From: Actinobacteria bacterium 13_1_40CM_66_12
GTDB lineage: Bacteria > Chloroflexota > Dormibacteria > Dormibacterales > Dormibacteraceae
NCBI GenBank assembly: GCA_001917895.1
Contig: MNEW01000012.1
Span: 1 to 57,434 of the forward strand
DNA length: 57,434 nt
Reading direction: 5' to 3'
Of this stretch, positions 29,397 to 39,164 are shown one piece after another; positions within the stretch are counted from its first letter, which is position 1; each line of letters opens with the position of its first letter. Under the pieces are notes generated by a model. That model ran no database searches. It worked only from the letters and a program-made list of their open reading frames with translations, and was not told the DNA's origin. The position numbers were made by a program, and so were the translations under genes.

Positions 29397-30493
29397 ATGC
29401 CGCTGCACGGGATCCGCGTGCTCGATTTGACCCGGCTGCTCCCCGGCGCCTTCTGCACCATGCTCCTGGCTGACATGGGCGCGGATGTGATCAAGGTCGA
29501 GGAGCCGGGGTCCGGTGACTACATGCGCTGGACGCCTCCCCTGGTCGACGGTCAGAGTGCCCTCTTCAACGCCCTCAACCGGAACAAGCGGAGTCTCACC
29601 CTGAACCTGAAGTCGGAAGCCGGGCGCGATTTGCTGCTGCGCCTGGTCGATCGTTCGGACGTGCTCGTGGAGGGCAATCGCCCCGGCGTCATGGAGCGGC
29701 TCGCCCTGGGCTGGCCGGTCATCCACGCGCGCAACCCGGCCCTCGTGATGTGCTCGATCACCGGTTACGGCCAAGACGGCCCGATGGCGTCCCACGCCGG
29801 CCACGACATCAACTATGTCGCCACTGCGGGCGTTCTCGGCCTCAATGGCGCGAAGGGCGCACCACCGTCGCCGCTCGCGGTGCAGGTTGGCGACATCGGC
29901 GGGGGGGGGACGAGGGCCGCTGGCTCGACGTCTCGATGACCGACGGCGCGGTGACCTGGCTCGCTCTCGCCCTGGCCCAACGGGGAGCGGGAGAGGAGGT
30001 GGGGCGCGGCGACCAGCGGCTGACCGGCCGCTACGCCTGCTACCGGGTCTACGAGTGCAAGGACGGCGGCTACTACAGCGTGGGCGCGCTGGAGCCGAAG
30101 TTCTGGGCCGAGCTGTGCCGCGCTGTCATGAAACCGGAACTGGTGGAGCTACAGTTCGCGACCGGCGCCGAGGGCGTGCGTGCGCACCAGGAGATGGAAG
30201 GTGTCTTTCGATCGAAATCGCGAAAGGAGTGGGAGCAAGAGCTCGCCGGCCTCGATGTCTGCTGCGAGCCTGTGCTCGACCTGGAAGAGGTGGCGTCGCA
30301 TCCGCAGATCGCCGCGCGAGCACTCATCTCCAACAGCCCCGCCGGCGTCGAGGTGAGGCCCGCCGTATTGATGCGAGCCGATTGGCGGCGGCGCGACGCT
30401 CCCCGTCTGGGCGAACACACCGCCGAGATCCTCGGCGAGGTCGGCGTTGATGCGCACAAGGTGGAAAACCTGAAGAAGGACGGCGTCGTTTAG
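29397..30493 (+). pseudogene. CaiB/BaiF-type CoA-transferase or racemase, frameshifted
   Basis: A type III CoA-transferase (alpha-methylacyl-CoA racemase-like) in two frames. The first part runs from MPLHGIRVLDLTRLLPG through the catalytic Asp region HAGHDINYVATAG to VGDIGGGG and stops at 29937-29939. The second part continues in another frame from GRWLDVSMTDGAVTWLALAL to the end at 30493. The break is at a run of nine G (29901-29909). About 20 residues normally found after GDIGGG are also missing. Adding one G or removing two restores the frame. Either the gene is dead, or the assembly lost bases in this tract. An upstream ATG at 29346 is also in frame. Confidence 0.8.
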
Positions 30494-30506
30494 AGGCCCG
30501 GCGCCT

Positions 30507-31100
30507 CTAGTCGACCAGCAGCTGCTTCCAGACCGCCGCAACCTGTGCCCTCGTGTCGTCGAGCGTGCCGGTGTTGTTGACGACGTGGTGGGCGCGTCCG
30601 CGCTTTTCCTCGATTGGCAGCTGTGCGCCGATCACGGCGTGCGCTTGCTCTCGCGTGAAACCACGTCCTTTGACGAGGCGGTCGACCTGCACGTCCTCGG
30701 GGACGTAGACGAGCACCACCGACGAGAAGAACCGCTCGAGTGAGTTCTCGAACAGCAGAGGCACGTCCTGGACGACGACCGCCGCGCCGCGTTCCACGGC
30801 CTCGGCCGTCCGCTGCGCCATCCACTCGCGAACCAGGGGATGCACGACGTCGTTCAAGCGTCGCCGGGCGCCGGCGTCATGGAACACGACATCGCCAAGC
30901 CGCTGGCGGTCGATCCGGCCGTCCTTCACGTACTCCTGGCCGAACTCGTGGACGACCGCGTCGAACCCAGGGGTCCCGGGCTCGTAGACGGCGTGCGTGG
31001 CCTCATCGGCGTCCACGACGACGGCTCCGAGCTCCCGCAGCATCTCGGCCACGGTCGACTTCCCCGACCCCGCTCCACCCGTCAAGCCAATCAGCTTCAC
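30507..31100 (-). CDS. coaE: Dephospho-CoA kinase
   Basis: A 197-residue P-loop kinase that phosphorylates dephospho-CoA, the last step of coenzyme A synthesis. The P-loop is GLTGGAGSGKST, followed by ELGAVVVDADEATH, HPLVREWMAQRT and VVVQDVPLLFENSLE, then RGFTREQAHAVIGAQLPIEEK and VVNNTGTLDDTRAQV. All are typical of CoaE. The frame is open to 31163, but conservation begins at GTG 31100. Many acyl-CoA genes in the window depend on its product. It converges with the broken CoA-transferase gene. Confidence 0.93.
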   Translation of the reverse strand: MKLIGLTGGAGSGKSTVAEMLRELGAVVVDADEATHAVYEPGTPGFDAVVHEFGQEYVKDGRIDRQRLGDVVFHDAGARRRLNDVVHPLVREWMAQRTAEAVERGAAVVVQDVPLLFENSLERFFSSVVLVYVPEDVQVDRLVKGRGFTREQAHAVIGAQLPIEEKRGRAHHVVNNTGTLDDTRAQVAAVWKQLLVD

Positions 31101-31320
31101 GAGACGGAGGCTCGCGAGTGGTGCAGCGGCATCGGCGGCCGGAGCCAAGGAGACGACGAGCACGCGAAGGAGCGCATCGCGTAGATGCGTGACTGAGCGC
31201 GCGCAGGAGACGACGCAGGCTTTAGCGCCTCTCTCGGGGTCCCCGCCAAATCGTCAGATTTCGCAGGGTGAGACGGCGCCCGGCCGCCTAGGACGCTGCA
31301 ACGCCGCGCGCTTCTGGCTC

Positions 31321-31352
31321 GTGAAGCTGCCTTCACTTAGGATTTCCCGTCA
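31321..31352 (+). promoter_or_regulatory. Promoter and inverted repeat before fixC
   Basis: TAGGAT (31338-31343) ends 9 nt before GTG 31353. A perfect inverted repeat GTGAAG-CTGC-CTTCAC (31321-31336) lies directly upstream of the box, between the usual -35 and -10 positions, as an operator would. The remainder of 31101-31320 holds no recognisable gene. Confidence 0.45.
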
Positions 31353-32666
31353 GTGGGCGACGAGGAAAAGTTCGACGCGATCGTCGTCGGCGCGGGGCCG
31401 GCCGGCACGGCGGCGGCGTACACGATGGCGAAGGCGGGCCTCCAGGTCGTGCTCCTCGAGCGCGGTCCCAAGCCTGGCTCAAAGAACGTCATGGGCGGCA
31501 TTCTCTACAACCATTACCTGGAAGAGATCCTAGGGGACGTTTGGAAAGACGCACCGCTGGAGCGCCCGATCATCGAAGAACGTCGCTGGATGATGACGCC
31601 CAAGGCCTACATCGGCCTCGACTACAAGAACCTTCGTAATCGCGAGGAGCCCCACTCATACTCGGTCTTGCGTGCGCGTTTCGACCCATGGTTCGCCGAG
31701 CAGGCTGAGAAAGCCGGCGCGATGGTCGTGCCCGAGACGGTCGTCGAGAACCTCATCGTCAAGAACAGCCGCGTTGTCGGCGTGGGCACGGGCCGTGGTG
31801 ACGACCTGTTTGCCGACGTGGTCGTCGTCTCGGAGGGCATCGGCCTAGGCGTTGGCCTGCTGGAAAAGACCGTCATCAACGGCAAGCCACTGCGACGCAA
31901 GCTGCGCGCGAACGAGGTTGCCATGGCGGTCAAGGAGATCATGCAGCTCGATTCCGGCCTCATCGAGGAACGGTTCAACTGCGAAGCTGGTGAGGGCTGC
32001 ACGATCGAGTGTTTCGGCGACTCGACGATGGGCATGTCCGGGTTCATGTTCATCTACACCAACAAGGACACCCTCTCCGTTGGAGGAGGGGCGCTGCTGA
32101 GCGAGTTCAACGCGACTCTGCGTAGTCCCAACGATCTGATGGAGCACTTCAAGAGCCACCCCAGCGTGAAGCCGCTGCTGCGCGGCGCCGAAACCGTCGA
32201 ATATCTCGCCCACCTCATCCCCGAGGGCGGGTATCGCGGCATCCCCAAGGTCTACGGGCCCGGCTATCTGATCTGCGGCGACGCGGCGATGCTTTCAAAC
32301 CCAGTCCACCGCGAGGGATCCAACCTGGCCATGGTTTCGGGCCGGATGGCCGGGGAGACCGTGATCCACGCCAAGGAGACTGGCGACTTTTCGGAGCGGC
32401 GATTGCACGAGTACAAGGGCAAGCTCGACGCATCGTGGATCATGGCCGACATGCGAAAGTACGACAAGGCGGTGCCGCTGCTCGAGCACAATCCGCAGCT
32501 GCTCACGAAATACCCACAGATTCTCGACCGCGCCCTCGACGAGTTCTTCAGGGTCGACGGGACCTCGAAGTGGGAGAAGCAGTCGAAGATCTTGAAGATG
32601 GTCCGCAAGGAAGGCGGGCTGAAGATGGTGTGGGACACGATCAAGGCTGCGTGGGCGCTCAAGTAA
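31353..32666 (+). CDS. fixC: FixC-type electron-transfer flavoprotein:quinone oxidoreductase
   Basis: A 437-residue FAD enzyme that passes electrons from an electron-transfer flavoprotein to the quinone pool. The FAD motif is IVVGAGPAGTAAAYTMAKAG, followed by NVMGGILYNHYLEE, the substrate and FAD segment DDLFADVVVVSEGIG, GVGLLEKTVI, and the second FAD region GYLICGDAAMLSNPVHREGSN. This matches FixC/YgcN and ETF-QO flavin domains. It lacks the C-terminal ferredoxin part of ETF-QO, and no fixX ferredoxin or fixAB/ETF genes are within the window. A menaquinone acceptor fits the men genes at 0-5 kb. Confidence 0.88.
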   Translation: MGDEEKFDAIVVGAGPAGTAAAYTMAKAGLQVVLLERGPKPGSKNVMGGILYNHYLEEILGDVWKDAPLERPIIEERRWMMTPKAYIGLDYKNLRNREEPHSYSVLRARFDPWFAEQAEKAGAMVVPETVVENLIVKNSRVVGVGTGRGDDLFADVVVVSEGIGLGVGLLEKTVINGKPLRRKLRANEVAMAVKEIMQLDSGLIEERFNCEAGEGCTIECFGDSTMGMSGFMFIYTNKDTLSVGGGALLSEFNATLRSPNDLMEHFKSHPSVKPLLRGAETVEYLAHLIPEGGYRGIPKVYGPGYLICGDAAMLSNPVHREGSNLAMVSGRMAGETVIHAKETGDFSERRLHEYKGKLDASWIMADMRKYDKAVPLLEHNPQLLTKYPQILDRALDEFFRVDGTSKWEKQSKILKMVRKEGGLKMVWDTIKAAWALK

Positions 32667-32706
32667 TTCGATTCCCGTGACACGCAAACGAACTGGCGAT
32701 CCATGG

Positions 32707-33120
32707 ATGCCTTCGACTCAGTACGGCCGGACGCTCACAGGTCTCACCGTGAACCTGCTCGTTCGTGAAATCTCGGCCAGCCTTCCGTTTTTCACCGAGG
32801 TGATCGGCCTGAAGGTCGTCTACAGCGATCCGGACTTTGCCGCTTTGGAATTCGGCTCAGACATCCGGATGATGCTGCACGCCGACCACGCATATGACCG
32901 GTTTGCGCCGGAGGTAGCACGGCTCGCTAAGCAAGGCAAGCGGGGCACCGGGGCTGAGATCCGCATCATGGGCATCGACCCGGACCAGGTGGAAGCCCGG
33001 GCGCGCGAGCTTGGTTTCACCGTCAACGTTCCGGCGCAAACGTTCCAACACGGCTGGCGCGAGTGCCGCCTAGAGGATTCGAACGGCTACATGTTCGCCG
33101 TGGGAGTCATTTCCGGCTAG
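32707..33120 (+). CDS. VOC (glyoxalase-like) family protein
   Basis: A 137-residue protein with the paired beta-alpha-beta-beta-beta modules of the vicinal oxygen chelate superfamily: TVNLLVREISASLPFFTEVIG, then FAALEFGSDIRMMLHADH, RIMGIDPDQVEARARELG and RECRLEDSNGYMFAVGV. One or more metal ligands (His, Glu) are present, but the reaction cannot be named. ATG 32707 starts the conserved part, and GTG 32677 is an alternative 12 nt after the fixC region. Its stop overlaps the convergent molybdenum oxidoreductase gene by 4 bp. Confidence 0.8.
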   Translation: MPSTQYGRTLTGLTVNLLVREISASLPFFTEVIGLKVVYSDPDFAALEFGSDIRMMLHADHAYDRFAPEVARLAKQGKRGTGAEIRIMGIDPDQVEARARELGFTVNVPAQTFQHGWRECRLEDSNGYMFAVGVISG

Positions 33121-34625
33121 CTCTTCGAGACGCTGATCCGGATCGTGTGGTGGCCTGCGGCTCCGCTGGGGTAGCTCGGCGTGTCCCTCGACTCTTGCAC
33201 CGCACCCGCTCCGTCGGTGGCGCGCACCTTCAGCTCATAGGAGCCTTCAGCGCCTGGCGTCCACGCCGCCGACCATAGCACCCAGGTCAGAGGTGAAAGC
33301 GGGGCCTTGAAATCGGCCATCGTCCAGCTCTTTCCGCCGTCAGTGCTGTACTCGACCTTGCTCACCCCGCGCGTGCCCGCAAAGGCGACGCCCGAGAGCG
33401 AGACCGTGCCGAGGCTGACGATGTCGCCATCCCGCGGCACGTCGTAGCGCGATGTCGTCTTCACCACGGCGTTGTGGTCCCAGCCCTGCATCTCCCAGTA
33501 GCCGCCGCTCTCGTGGTCGACGAGCTGGATCGAATCGAGCCACTTGGGTCCTTTCATGCCGTAGTGGCCGGGCAGCACGATGCGGGCCGGAAACCCGTGG
33601 GAGTTGGGCAGTGGCGCGCCATCGAGGTCGTAGGCGACCAGTACCTCAGGCGCGCCGTTGATCAGGCTCAACGGCAGGCTTTCCGCATACCCATCGCGCG
33701 CCTTGAACGCCGCCCAGGTGCCGTTGGCACGGGGGCTCGCCATCGCCAGCAGGTCGCGCAACCTCACACCGGTGAAGCTGCCGGTGCTGATCAGATCGCC
33801 GCCGACGTTGTTGCTGATGCAGATCAGCGTCACGTACTCGGTTGCGCTCGGCAAGGCGCGAAGCTCGGCGAGCGAGAGGTTCATAGCCTTGTCGACCGCG
33901 CCGCCGACGCTGAGGCTCCAGCCCGCCTCGTCCACGACCGGGTCGCTGAAGTTCTTGGAGACGATGTAGAAGTTGGGGATCGGCGTGATTTCCGGCGACA
34001 CGCCGCGGAGACCGGCCTCGGGCGGGTTGAAGATAGCGTTCGACCAGTCCGGCAGCAGCCTCAGCGCGAGCACCCCCAGGCTCACCCCGCCGATGGCAAC
34101 CGGGATTGCCCTCAGGGTTCGCCTGCGGCCGGGATCCGCTTGCTCGGGCAACGGTTTGTTCGGCGTCCCCATCTGCAGGATCAGGCCGTAGATGGCGAAC
34201 AACAGGGCCCAGACGATCGGGGTGGTGGGGCCGTTGGCGAGCCCGAGAAACCCGTCGCCGGACACGGGTAGGAGCACCGCCGCCACGACCAGCCAGCCGA
34301 TGGCCGCGAACACGAGTGCCGATTGCGCGAAGCTCCATCGCCTGCCTGTCACCGCCCACGCGGCACCGAGGGCGCCCAGGCCCACGATCATGGCGACGAT
34401 GAGGCCAAACTCCTCGACCACCTTGCCCGCGTGCTGCAGGTTGTCGATCAGGAAGCCGAAGACGAAGCCGGGCATGAGGGCGAGGACCGGCCCGCTCAGC
34501 GCCTGTGGCAGAGGCTTCAGGCCGAGGAACACGCCGGCGAGGTACATCAGCGCCACCAGGGCGAGCCCCGCCAGGGCACCCCAGGCGAATCCGCGCCATG
34601 CTGCGGGCCGCCAGCTTTCTGTCAT
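33117..34625 (-). CDS. Membrane-anchored sulfite oxidase-type molybdopterin oxidoreductase
   Basis: A 502-residue protein. The first 190 residues hold about five hydrophobic helices. Then comes an extracytoplasmic domain of the sulfite oxidase/YedY family: FYIVSKNFSDPVVDEAGWSL, the molybdenum-ligand Cys in YVTLICISNNVGGDLI, GVRLRDLLAMA, PLPNSHGFPARIVLPGHYGMKGPKW and WEMQGWDHNA. A C-terminal Ig-like dimerisation domain follows (GTVSLSGVAFAGTRGVSKVEYSTDGG). It probably oxidises or reduces a small sulfur or N-oxide compound outside the membrane, with electrons passed through the membrane helices. No heme motif is visible. Confidence 0.85.
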   Translation of the reverse strand: MTESWRPAAWRGFAWGALAGLALVALMYLAGVFLGLKPLPQALSGPVLALMPGFVFGFLIDNLQHAGKVVEEFGLIVAMIVGLGALGAAWAVTGRRWSFAQSALVFAAIGWLVVAAVLLPVSGDGFLGLANGPTTPIVWALLFAIYGLILQMGTPNKPLPEQADPGRRRTLRAIPVAIGGVSLGVLALRLLPDWSNAIFNPPEAGLRGVSPEITPIPNFYIVSKNFSDPVVDEAGWSLSVGGAVDKAMNLSLAELRALPSATEYVTLICISNNVGGDLISTGSFTGVRLRDLLAMASPRANGTWAAFKARDGYAESLPLSLINGAPEVLVAYDLDGAPLPNSHGFPARIVLPGHYGMKGPKWLDSIQLVDHESGGYWEMQGWDHNAVVKTTSRYDVPRDGDIVSLGTVSLSGVAFAGTRGVSKVEYSTDGGKSWTMADFKAPLSPLTWVLWSAAWTPGAEGSYELKVRATDGAGAVQESRDTPSYPSGAAGHHTIRISVSKS

Positions 34626-34714
34626 CTAGGTTGAAGTACCGACTGAAGATACGGCGGGAGAAATGAAGCGGGTGCGCAAAGTAACTGCTTTTGCTGCTTA
34701 AATCGGCTTACCGG

Positions 34715-37700
34715 ATGCCCGCTCCGATCGTCCCAGAAGACCTTTATCGGTTTCGCTGGATCGACCACGTCCGGCTCAGCCCGGACGGCGAGCGAGTGGC
34801 GTACCAGCTGAGCTGGGCGGACGCCGAGGCGCGCCAGAATCGAAGCCGCATCGTCGTCAGGCGCCTGCTCGAGGCAGAGCCGGTGGACGCCACCGCCGGT
34901 CCGCGGCGAGATCATTCGCCCGAGTGGTCCCCCGACGGCCGCAGGGTGGCCTTCGTGAGCCGCCGCGGCCCGGTCGACCAGATCTTCGTGCTGGACATGA
35001 CGAGCCCGGGTGACGCCCGCCAGCTGACGTCGCTGCCCGAGGGCGCCGGGAGCCCGTTGTGGTCTCGCGATGGAACTCAGATCGCTTTCATCGGCACGGT
35101 GCTGGGCGATCCCGACGCGATCGTGGACGACCCCCGGCCACCCGATAGCAGGGATCAGCTGCGACGCGCCCCGGTCGCCCGGATCGCACGCCGCCTCGAC
35201 TACAAGCACGACGGCCAGGGCTTCGTCGACGGCCGCTACCACCATCTGTTCGTAGTGCCGGCGACCGGTGGCGACGTTACACAGCTGACGAGCGGAGCCT
35301 GGGACGTGGCCGGGTTCGACTGGTCGCCTGACGGCGAAAAGCTCGTCGTGGCGGGCAACTCGGAGCCCAACGCCGACTTGCAGAGGGCCCTCAACCTCTA
35401 CGTGGTCGACCTCGCGGCCAGGCGTTCCAAGCTGGTGGGCGGGTTCTATCTCGGCTCGCCGACGTGGTCGCCTCGCGGCGACATGATCGCGTTCATCGCC
35501 CCCAACGGGCTCGACGCGGGCCTGCTGGAGCGCCTGTGGATCGTGCCGGCTGGTGGCGGCGACCAGCGATGCCTCACCATCGGCCTCGATCAGGCGGTCA
35601 GCGACAGCCTCATCACCGACATGCGCGCGGGCCACAGCACGCGCATGGTGTGGTCGGCGGAAGGCGATCGCGTCTACTTCCCGTCCAGCGGACCCGGCGC
35701 GAGCTCCGTGTATTCGTGCGACCTCGAGGGCAACGTGCGGCCCGAGGTCGCCGGCCAGCGCCGCATCTACGACTTCGACGTCTCTTCCGGCGTCATCGCC
35801 TTCTGCGCCTCGGACACGACCAACCCCGGCGAGCTGCACATGTTCACCCAGGGCGCGGAGGCGAAGGTGACCGACTTGAACCCGTGGCTGCGCGACCGAT
35901 ACGTGGCGCAGCCGGAGCGCGAATCGTTCACCGCCCCGGACGGCTGGGTCGTCGAGGGCTGGATGCTCCGGCCAGCCGACTTCGATCCCAACCGCATATA
36001 TCCCCTCGTGCTCGAGATTCACGGTGGACCGCATGGGCAGTACGGATCGGCGTTCATGCACGAGTTCCAGGTCCTCGCCGGAATGGGCTACATGGTCCTG
36101 TACATCAACCCACGCGGCTCGGACGGATACGGCGAGCACTTCCGGCGCCAGGTCGTTCGCGACTGGGGCGGCAAGGACTACATCGACCTGATGACGGCTC
36201 TCGACCAGGCGATCGAGCGAAGCGGCAGCGTCGACGTGAGCCGCATGGGCGTCGGCGGCGGCTCGTATGGCGGCTACATGACCAACTGGGTGATCGGTCA
36301 GACCAACCGCTTCTCGGCCGCGGTCGCGATGCGCCCCATCTCCAACCTCGTCAGCGAGTATGCGCAGCACGACATCGTGCTGTGGGGCGCCCTCGAGCTC
36401 GGCCCGCCGCCATACCCCGACCTCGACGAGCTGTGGAGACGATCCCCGATCCGTTACGTGCAGAACATGCAGACTCCGCTGCTTCTCAGCTGCGGCGAGA
36501 TGGACTTGCGCTGCGCGATCTCGCAATCCGAAGAGCTCTTCGGTGCCATGCGCTTCCTCGGCAAGACGGTCGAGATGGTGCGCTATCCCGAAGAGTCGCA
36601 CGATCTCTCGCGCAGCGGGCGGCCGGACCGGCGCGTCGAGAGACTCAGTCGCATCGCCGGTTGGTTCGAACGTTTCTTGGGCACCGAGTCGTCGGAGAAG
36701 GCCGGGGAGGCGGACACGCAGATCCTCCCTGTGCATCGTGCGGAGGAAGCGGCGGCGCCGACCGCGGTCCTGGAAACGATCACCCTCGCGGTGGAGCCGA
36801 TCGCCGAATCAGCGCCGACGGCTGTTCTCGAAACGCTGCCACCGCAGGATGAGCCGGAGGCCATGGCGCCGGTCGAAACCGCTGACGCCGCGGTTGTCGA
36901 AGCCGAGCCTGTCGAGGAACCGGAGCCGCCGGTCGCCGCGGATCCCTACACCACGGCGGCCCTGCCGATCTTCCCGGAGCCGGAGCCGGCGGCAGAACCC
37001 GAATCGGAGCCGGAACCAGACGCGGTGGTGGCCGAGGCAGCCCCCAAGCCGGAGGCCGAGCCCGAACCAGCGGCCGAGGCAGAGCCGGAACCAGTTGCGG
37101 CTCAGGCGGAACCGGAACCCGAGCCGGAACCAGAACCGGTCGTCGCGGAGGCGATGCCGGAACCCGAGCCCGAGCCCGAACCCGAACCAAAACCAGAGCC
37201 GGAACCAGTGGTGGCTCAGGCGGAACCGGAACCCGAGCCGGAACCAGAACGTGAACCCGTCGCCGCCGTGCCGGCGCCCGAACCGCCGGCCCCGAGCGTG
37301 ACCTCGACGATGCTCAGGTGGCCCACCACCTCCATCCCGGACGCGCAGGAAAACGGCCAGTCCGATTCCGGTGAACCGGCGACCACCATCATCCCCGCCT
37401 GGCAGCCGGCCGAGATGCCTTCGGAGAGCAAGCGCACCGTTTCGCTGCAGGCGATGCCACCGGAGGCGATCGCTGCCGGCGAGGAGTTCGCGGCCAAGCT
37501 CAGCTTCGAGAGCGGGCCCTTCGCGGGCAGGATCGTCGCGTTACCGAATCAGATGGTCACGGTCGGACGCGCACCCGACAACGACGTCGTCGTCGGCGAC
37601 CCGGCCACTTCCGGCCGGCACGGCCGCATCGAGGTTCGCGCCGGGGCGTTCTGGATCAGCGACCTCGGCAGCACGAACGGCACCTTGATCAATGGCGAGC

Positions 37701-37780
37701 CCGTGATCGAGAAGCAGCTTTCCGATGGCGATCTCATAACCATCGGCCAGAACACGATCCGGTTCAGCCGGAGCGAGTAG
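34715..37780 (+). CDS. S9 prolyl oligopeptidase-family peptidase fused to a C-terminal FHA domain
   Basis: A 1021-residue fusion. Residues 1-380 form a WD40-like propeller ([26 protein letters not shown]). Residues 390-655 are the S9 hydrolase domain, with nucleophile S517 in [12 protein letters not shown], the Asp in CGEMDLRC and the His in EESHDLSR. Residues 660-925 are a Pro/Glu-rich linker with repeated Thr motifs (TQIL, TAVLET twice, TTII). Residues 930-1021 are an FHA domain, [44 protein letters not shown] domains bind phosphothreonine. No signal peptide is seen, so it is cytoplasmic. A TTG at 34691 is also in frame. S9 peptidases normally end near residue 650. Confidence 0.9.
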   Translation: MPAPIVPEDLYRFRWIDHVRLSPDGERVAYQLSWADAEARQNRSRIVVRRLLEAEPVDATAGPRRDHSPEWSPDGRRVAFVSRRGPVDQIFVLDMTSPGDARQLTSLPEGAGSPLWSRDGTQIAFIGTVLGDPDAIVDDPRPPDSRDQLRRAPVARIARRLDYKHDGQGFVDGRYHHLFVVPATGGDVTQLTSGAWDVAGFDWSPDGEKLVVAGNSEPNADLQRALNLYVVDLAARRSKLVGGFYLGSPTWSPRGDMIAFIAPNGLDAGLLERLWIVPAGGGDQRCLTIGLDQAVSDSLITDMRAGHSTRMVWSAEGDRVYFPSSGPGASSVYSCDLEGNVRPEVAGQRRIYDFDVSSGVIAFCASDTTNPGELHMFTQGAEAKVTDLNPWLRDRYVAQPERESFTAPDGWVVEGWMLRPADFDPNRIYPLVLEIHGGPHGQYGSAFMHEFQVLAGMGYMVLYINPRGSDGYGEHFRRQVVRDWGGKDYIDLMTALDQAIERSGSVDVSRMGVGGGSYGGYMTNWVIGQTNRFSAAVAMRPISNLVSEYAQHDIVLWGALELGPPPYPDLDELWRRSPIRYVQNMQTPLLLSCGEMDLRCAISQSEELFGAMRFLGKTVEMVRYPEESHDLSRSGRPDRRVERLSRIAGWFERFLGTESSEKAGEADTQILPVHRAEEAAAPTAVLETITLAVEPIAESAPTAVLETLPPQDEPEAMAPVETADAAVVEAEPVEEPEPPVAADPYTTAALPIFPEPEPAAEPESEPEPDAVVAEAAPKPEAEPEPAAEAEPEPVAAQAEPEPEPEPEPVVAEAMPEPEPEPEPEPKPEPEPVVAQAEPEPEPEPEREPVAAVPAPEPPAPSVTSTMLRWPTTSIPDAQENGQSDSGEPATTIIPAWQPAEMPSESKRTVSLQAMPPEAIAAGEEFAAKLSFESGPFAGRIVALPNQMVTVGRAPDNDVVVGDPATSGRHGRIEVRAGAFWISDLGSTNGTLINGEPVIEKQLSDGDLITIGQNTIRFSRSE
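37099..37250 (+). repeat. 38-nt direct repeat in the linker of the S9-FHA gene
   Basis: Bases 37099-37136 and 37213-37250 are identical, 114 bp (38 codons) apart and in frame, encoding the [12 protein letters not shown] part of the linker. The interval is a natural slippage or recombination site, so linker length should vary between strains. Confidence 0.75.
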
Positions 37781-39164
37781 CGAGCAGCTCGCATTCGGCG
37801 GCTGCTTCGCGCAGCCTTGACGTGAACTCCTCCACGTCGGGGACGAGGCCTGGGTCGGCGGTCAGGCCGAAGTACGCGTCGCCGTTGTAGGAGACGATCG
37901 CGACCCCGAGGCCCATCGACGGGTAAAGCGGCGCGAACGGCCAGACCTCCAGCAGCTGCGCGCCGCCCGAATACAGTGGGAACTGGGGCCCGGGAATGTT
38001 GGTGACGTTGATGTTCGCGCCCGCCTGCGGGTTCGACATGAGCCTGCCGGCGAGCACGAGCAGCGTCGGCGGCGCCCAATCGGCAAGGCCAACCAGCTTG
38101 TCGGCGGCGACCGCCTGTCGCGTGCGCTTCAGGTCGCCGGTCGTCACCTTGATGCGGCGGAGGCGGTCTTCCATGGGCAGGTCGCCGGTCGGCAGCTCCA
38201 GGACCATGCCGCTGATCTGGTTGCCGGCGCGCCCGCGAGACTCGTCTCCACGAACGCTCACAGGACAGAACACCCGCACCTTGTCAGGCACGACCTCGCC
38301 CCGGCTCTTGAACCAGCGATGCAGACCTTCCGACACCACGGCGAGAACGGCGTCATTGACGGTGCAGCCGAAGCGGTCCTTCAAGGCTTTGAAGGCCGGA
38401 AGCGGCACCTTGAGACCGCGGCCGGTGCGCTGGGGCCCGATCTTGCGATTGAAGAAAAGGTCGGGGCGCGGCGTCACCATCTTCCGGCCGACGCCGACCA
38501 GGCCCGTCCAGGGCAACCGGCGCGTGCCCCAGATGGCCGGCACCCTCGAGCGCCCAGACTTGGCCGTGGGACCGAGGTTCCAGAGCATCGGACGGATGAG
38601 CTCCCAGTTGGACGGCGCCGGGCGCGGCTTCCACGCTTCAGCTGGTGGCTCAGGCGTGAAGCCCTCCGGCGTGGTGTCGAGCAGGAGCGTAAGGATGTCG
38701 ACGCTCGACACCCCGTCGACCATGGCGTGGTGCGCTCGGTTGACGAGCACGACCCGCCCTCCTCGTAATCCCGTGACGATGGTCATCTCCCACAGCGGGC
38801 GGCGCATGTCGAGCGGCCGCGCGAGGATGCGCATCACCAGCTTGCGGAGGGTGGCGCCGTCGCCCGGAGGCGCGAGCACCTCGCGGCGGACGTGTGCCCC
38901 GAGGTCGAAGTTCGGGTCATCGACCCACACCGGGTGCGCCAGGTTCAGCGGGACGCGGTGGATTCTCTGGCGGTATCGCGGGACGAGGTGGATGCGCTCT
39001 CTGATCGTCTCTTCGACGCCGAGCGCGCCGCGGCCGCCGGGGATCTGTGAGGAACCTTCGAAGACGTAGACGGTGCCGAGGTCGAGCGGTGTCTGCGGCC
39101 GCTCGGCATAGAGAAACCACGCGTCACGCGCCGAAAGTGGCTCGTAGAAAGGCTGTGCGCTCAG
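37764..39164 (-). CDS. Wax ester synthase/diacylglycerol acyltransferase (CTG start)
   Basis: A 466-residue bifunctional acyltransferase that esterifies fatty alcohols or diacylglycerol with acyl-CoA for neutral-lipid storage. The catalytic motif is [13 protein letters not shown] (HHxxxDG). The C-terminal part has [15 protein letters not shown] and [16 protein letters not shown]. Canonical starts appear only at GTG 38930, which would remove the conserved N-terminus. Upstream in frame I read [20 protein letters not shown], then [13 protein letters not shown] and [15 protein letters not shown], the normal family start. It begins at CTG 39164, which overlaps the acyl-CoA synthetase stop as CTGA. 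Confidence 0.88.
   Translation of the reverse strand: MSAQPFYEPLSARDAWFLYAERPQTPLDLGTVYVFEGSSQIPGGRGALGVEETIRERIHLVPRYRQRIHRVPLNLAHPVWVDDPNFDLGAHVRREVLAPPGDGATLRKLVMRILARPLDMRRPLWEMTIVTGLRGGRVVLVNRAHHAMVDGVSSVDILTLLLDTTPEGFTPEPPAEAWKPRPAPSNWELIRPMLWNLGPTAKSGRSRVPAIWGTRRLPWTGLVGVGRKMVTPRPDLFFNRKIGPQRTGRGLKVPLPAFKALKDRFGCTVNDAVLAVVSEGLHRWFKSRGEVVPDKVRVFCPVSVRGDESRGRAGNQISGMVLELPTGDLPMEDRLRRIKVTTGDLKRTRQAVAADKLVGLADWAPPTLLVLAGRLMSNPQAGANINVTNIPGPQFPLYSGGAQLLEVWPFAPLYPSMGLGVAIVSYNGDAYFGLTADPGLVPDVEEFTSRLREAAAECELLATRSG

Noticed and set aside
31240..31300. Possible fourth copy of the structured element (GCCAAATC-GTCA-GATTTCGC followed by GACGGCGCCCGGCCG)
   Set aside because: Stem 1 has a mismatch, the CTCC/CCACG/GGAG core is absent and stem 3 is not paired properly. 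At best a decayed copy.
34678..34688. AAAGTAACTGC shared with 40729-40739, both before plus-strand genes
   Set aside because: Only 11 nt, and the flanks do not match. Two occurrences are not enough to call an operator.
34622..36736. A 704-codon open frame antisense to the S9-FHA gene
   Set aside because: It is the mirror of a highly GC-biased coding strand. It shows no domain, while the plus strand has complete catalytic motifs.
38931..39160. Gap of 230 bp before a GTG-started WS/DGAT
   Set aside because: Not a gap: it encodes the conserved N-terminus of the enzyme in frame.
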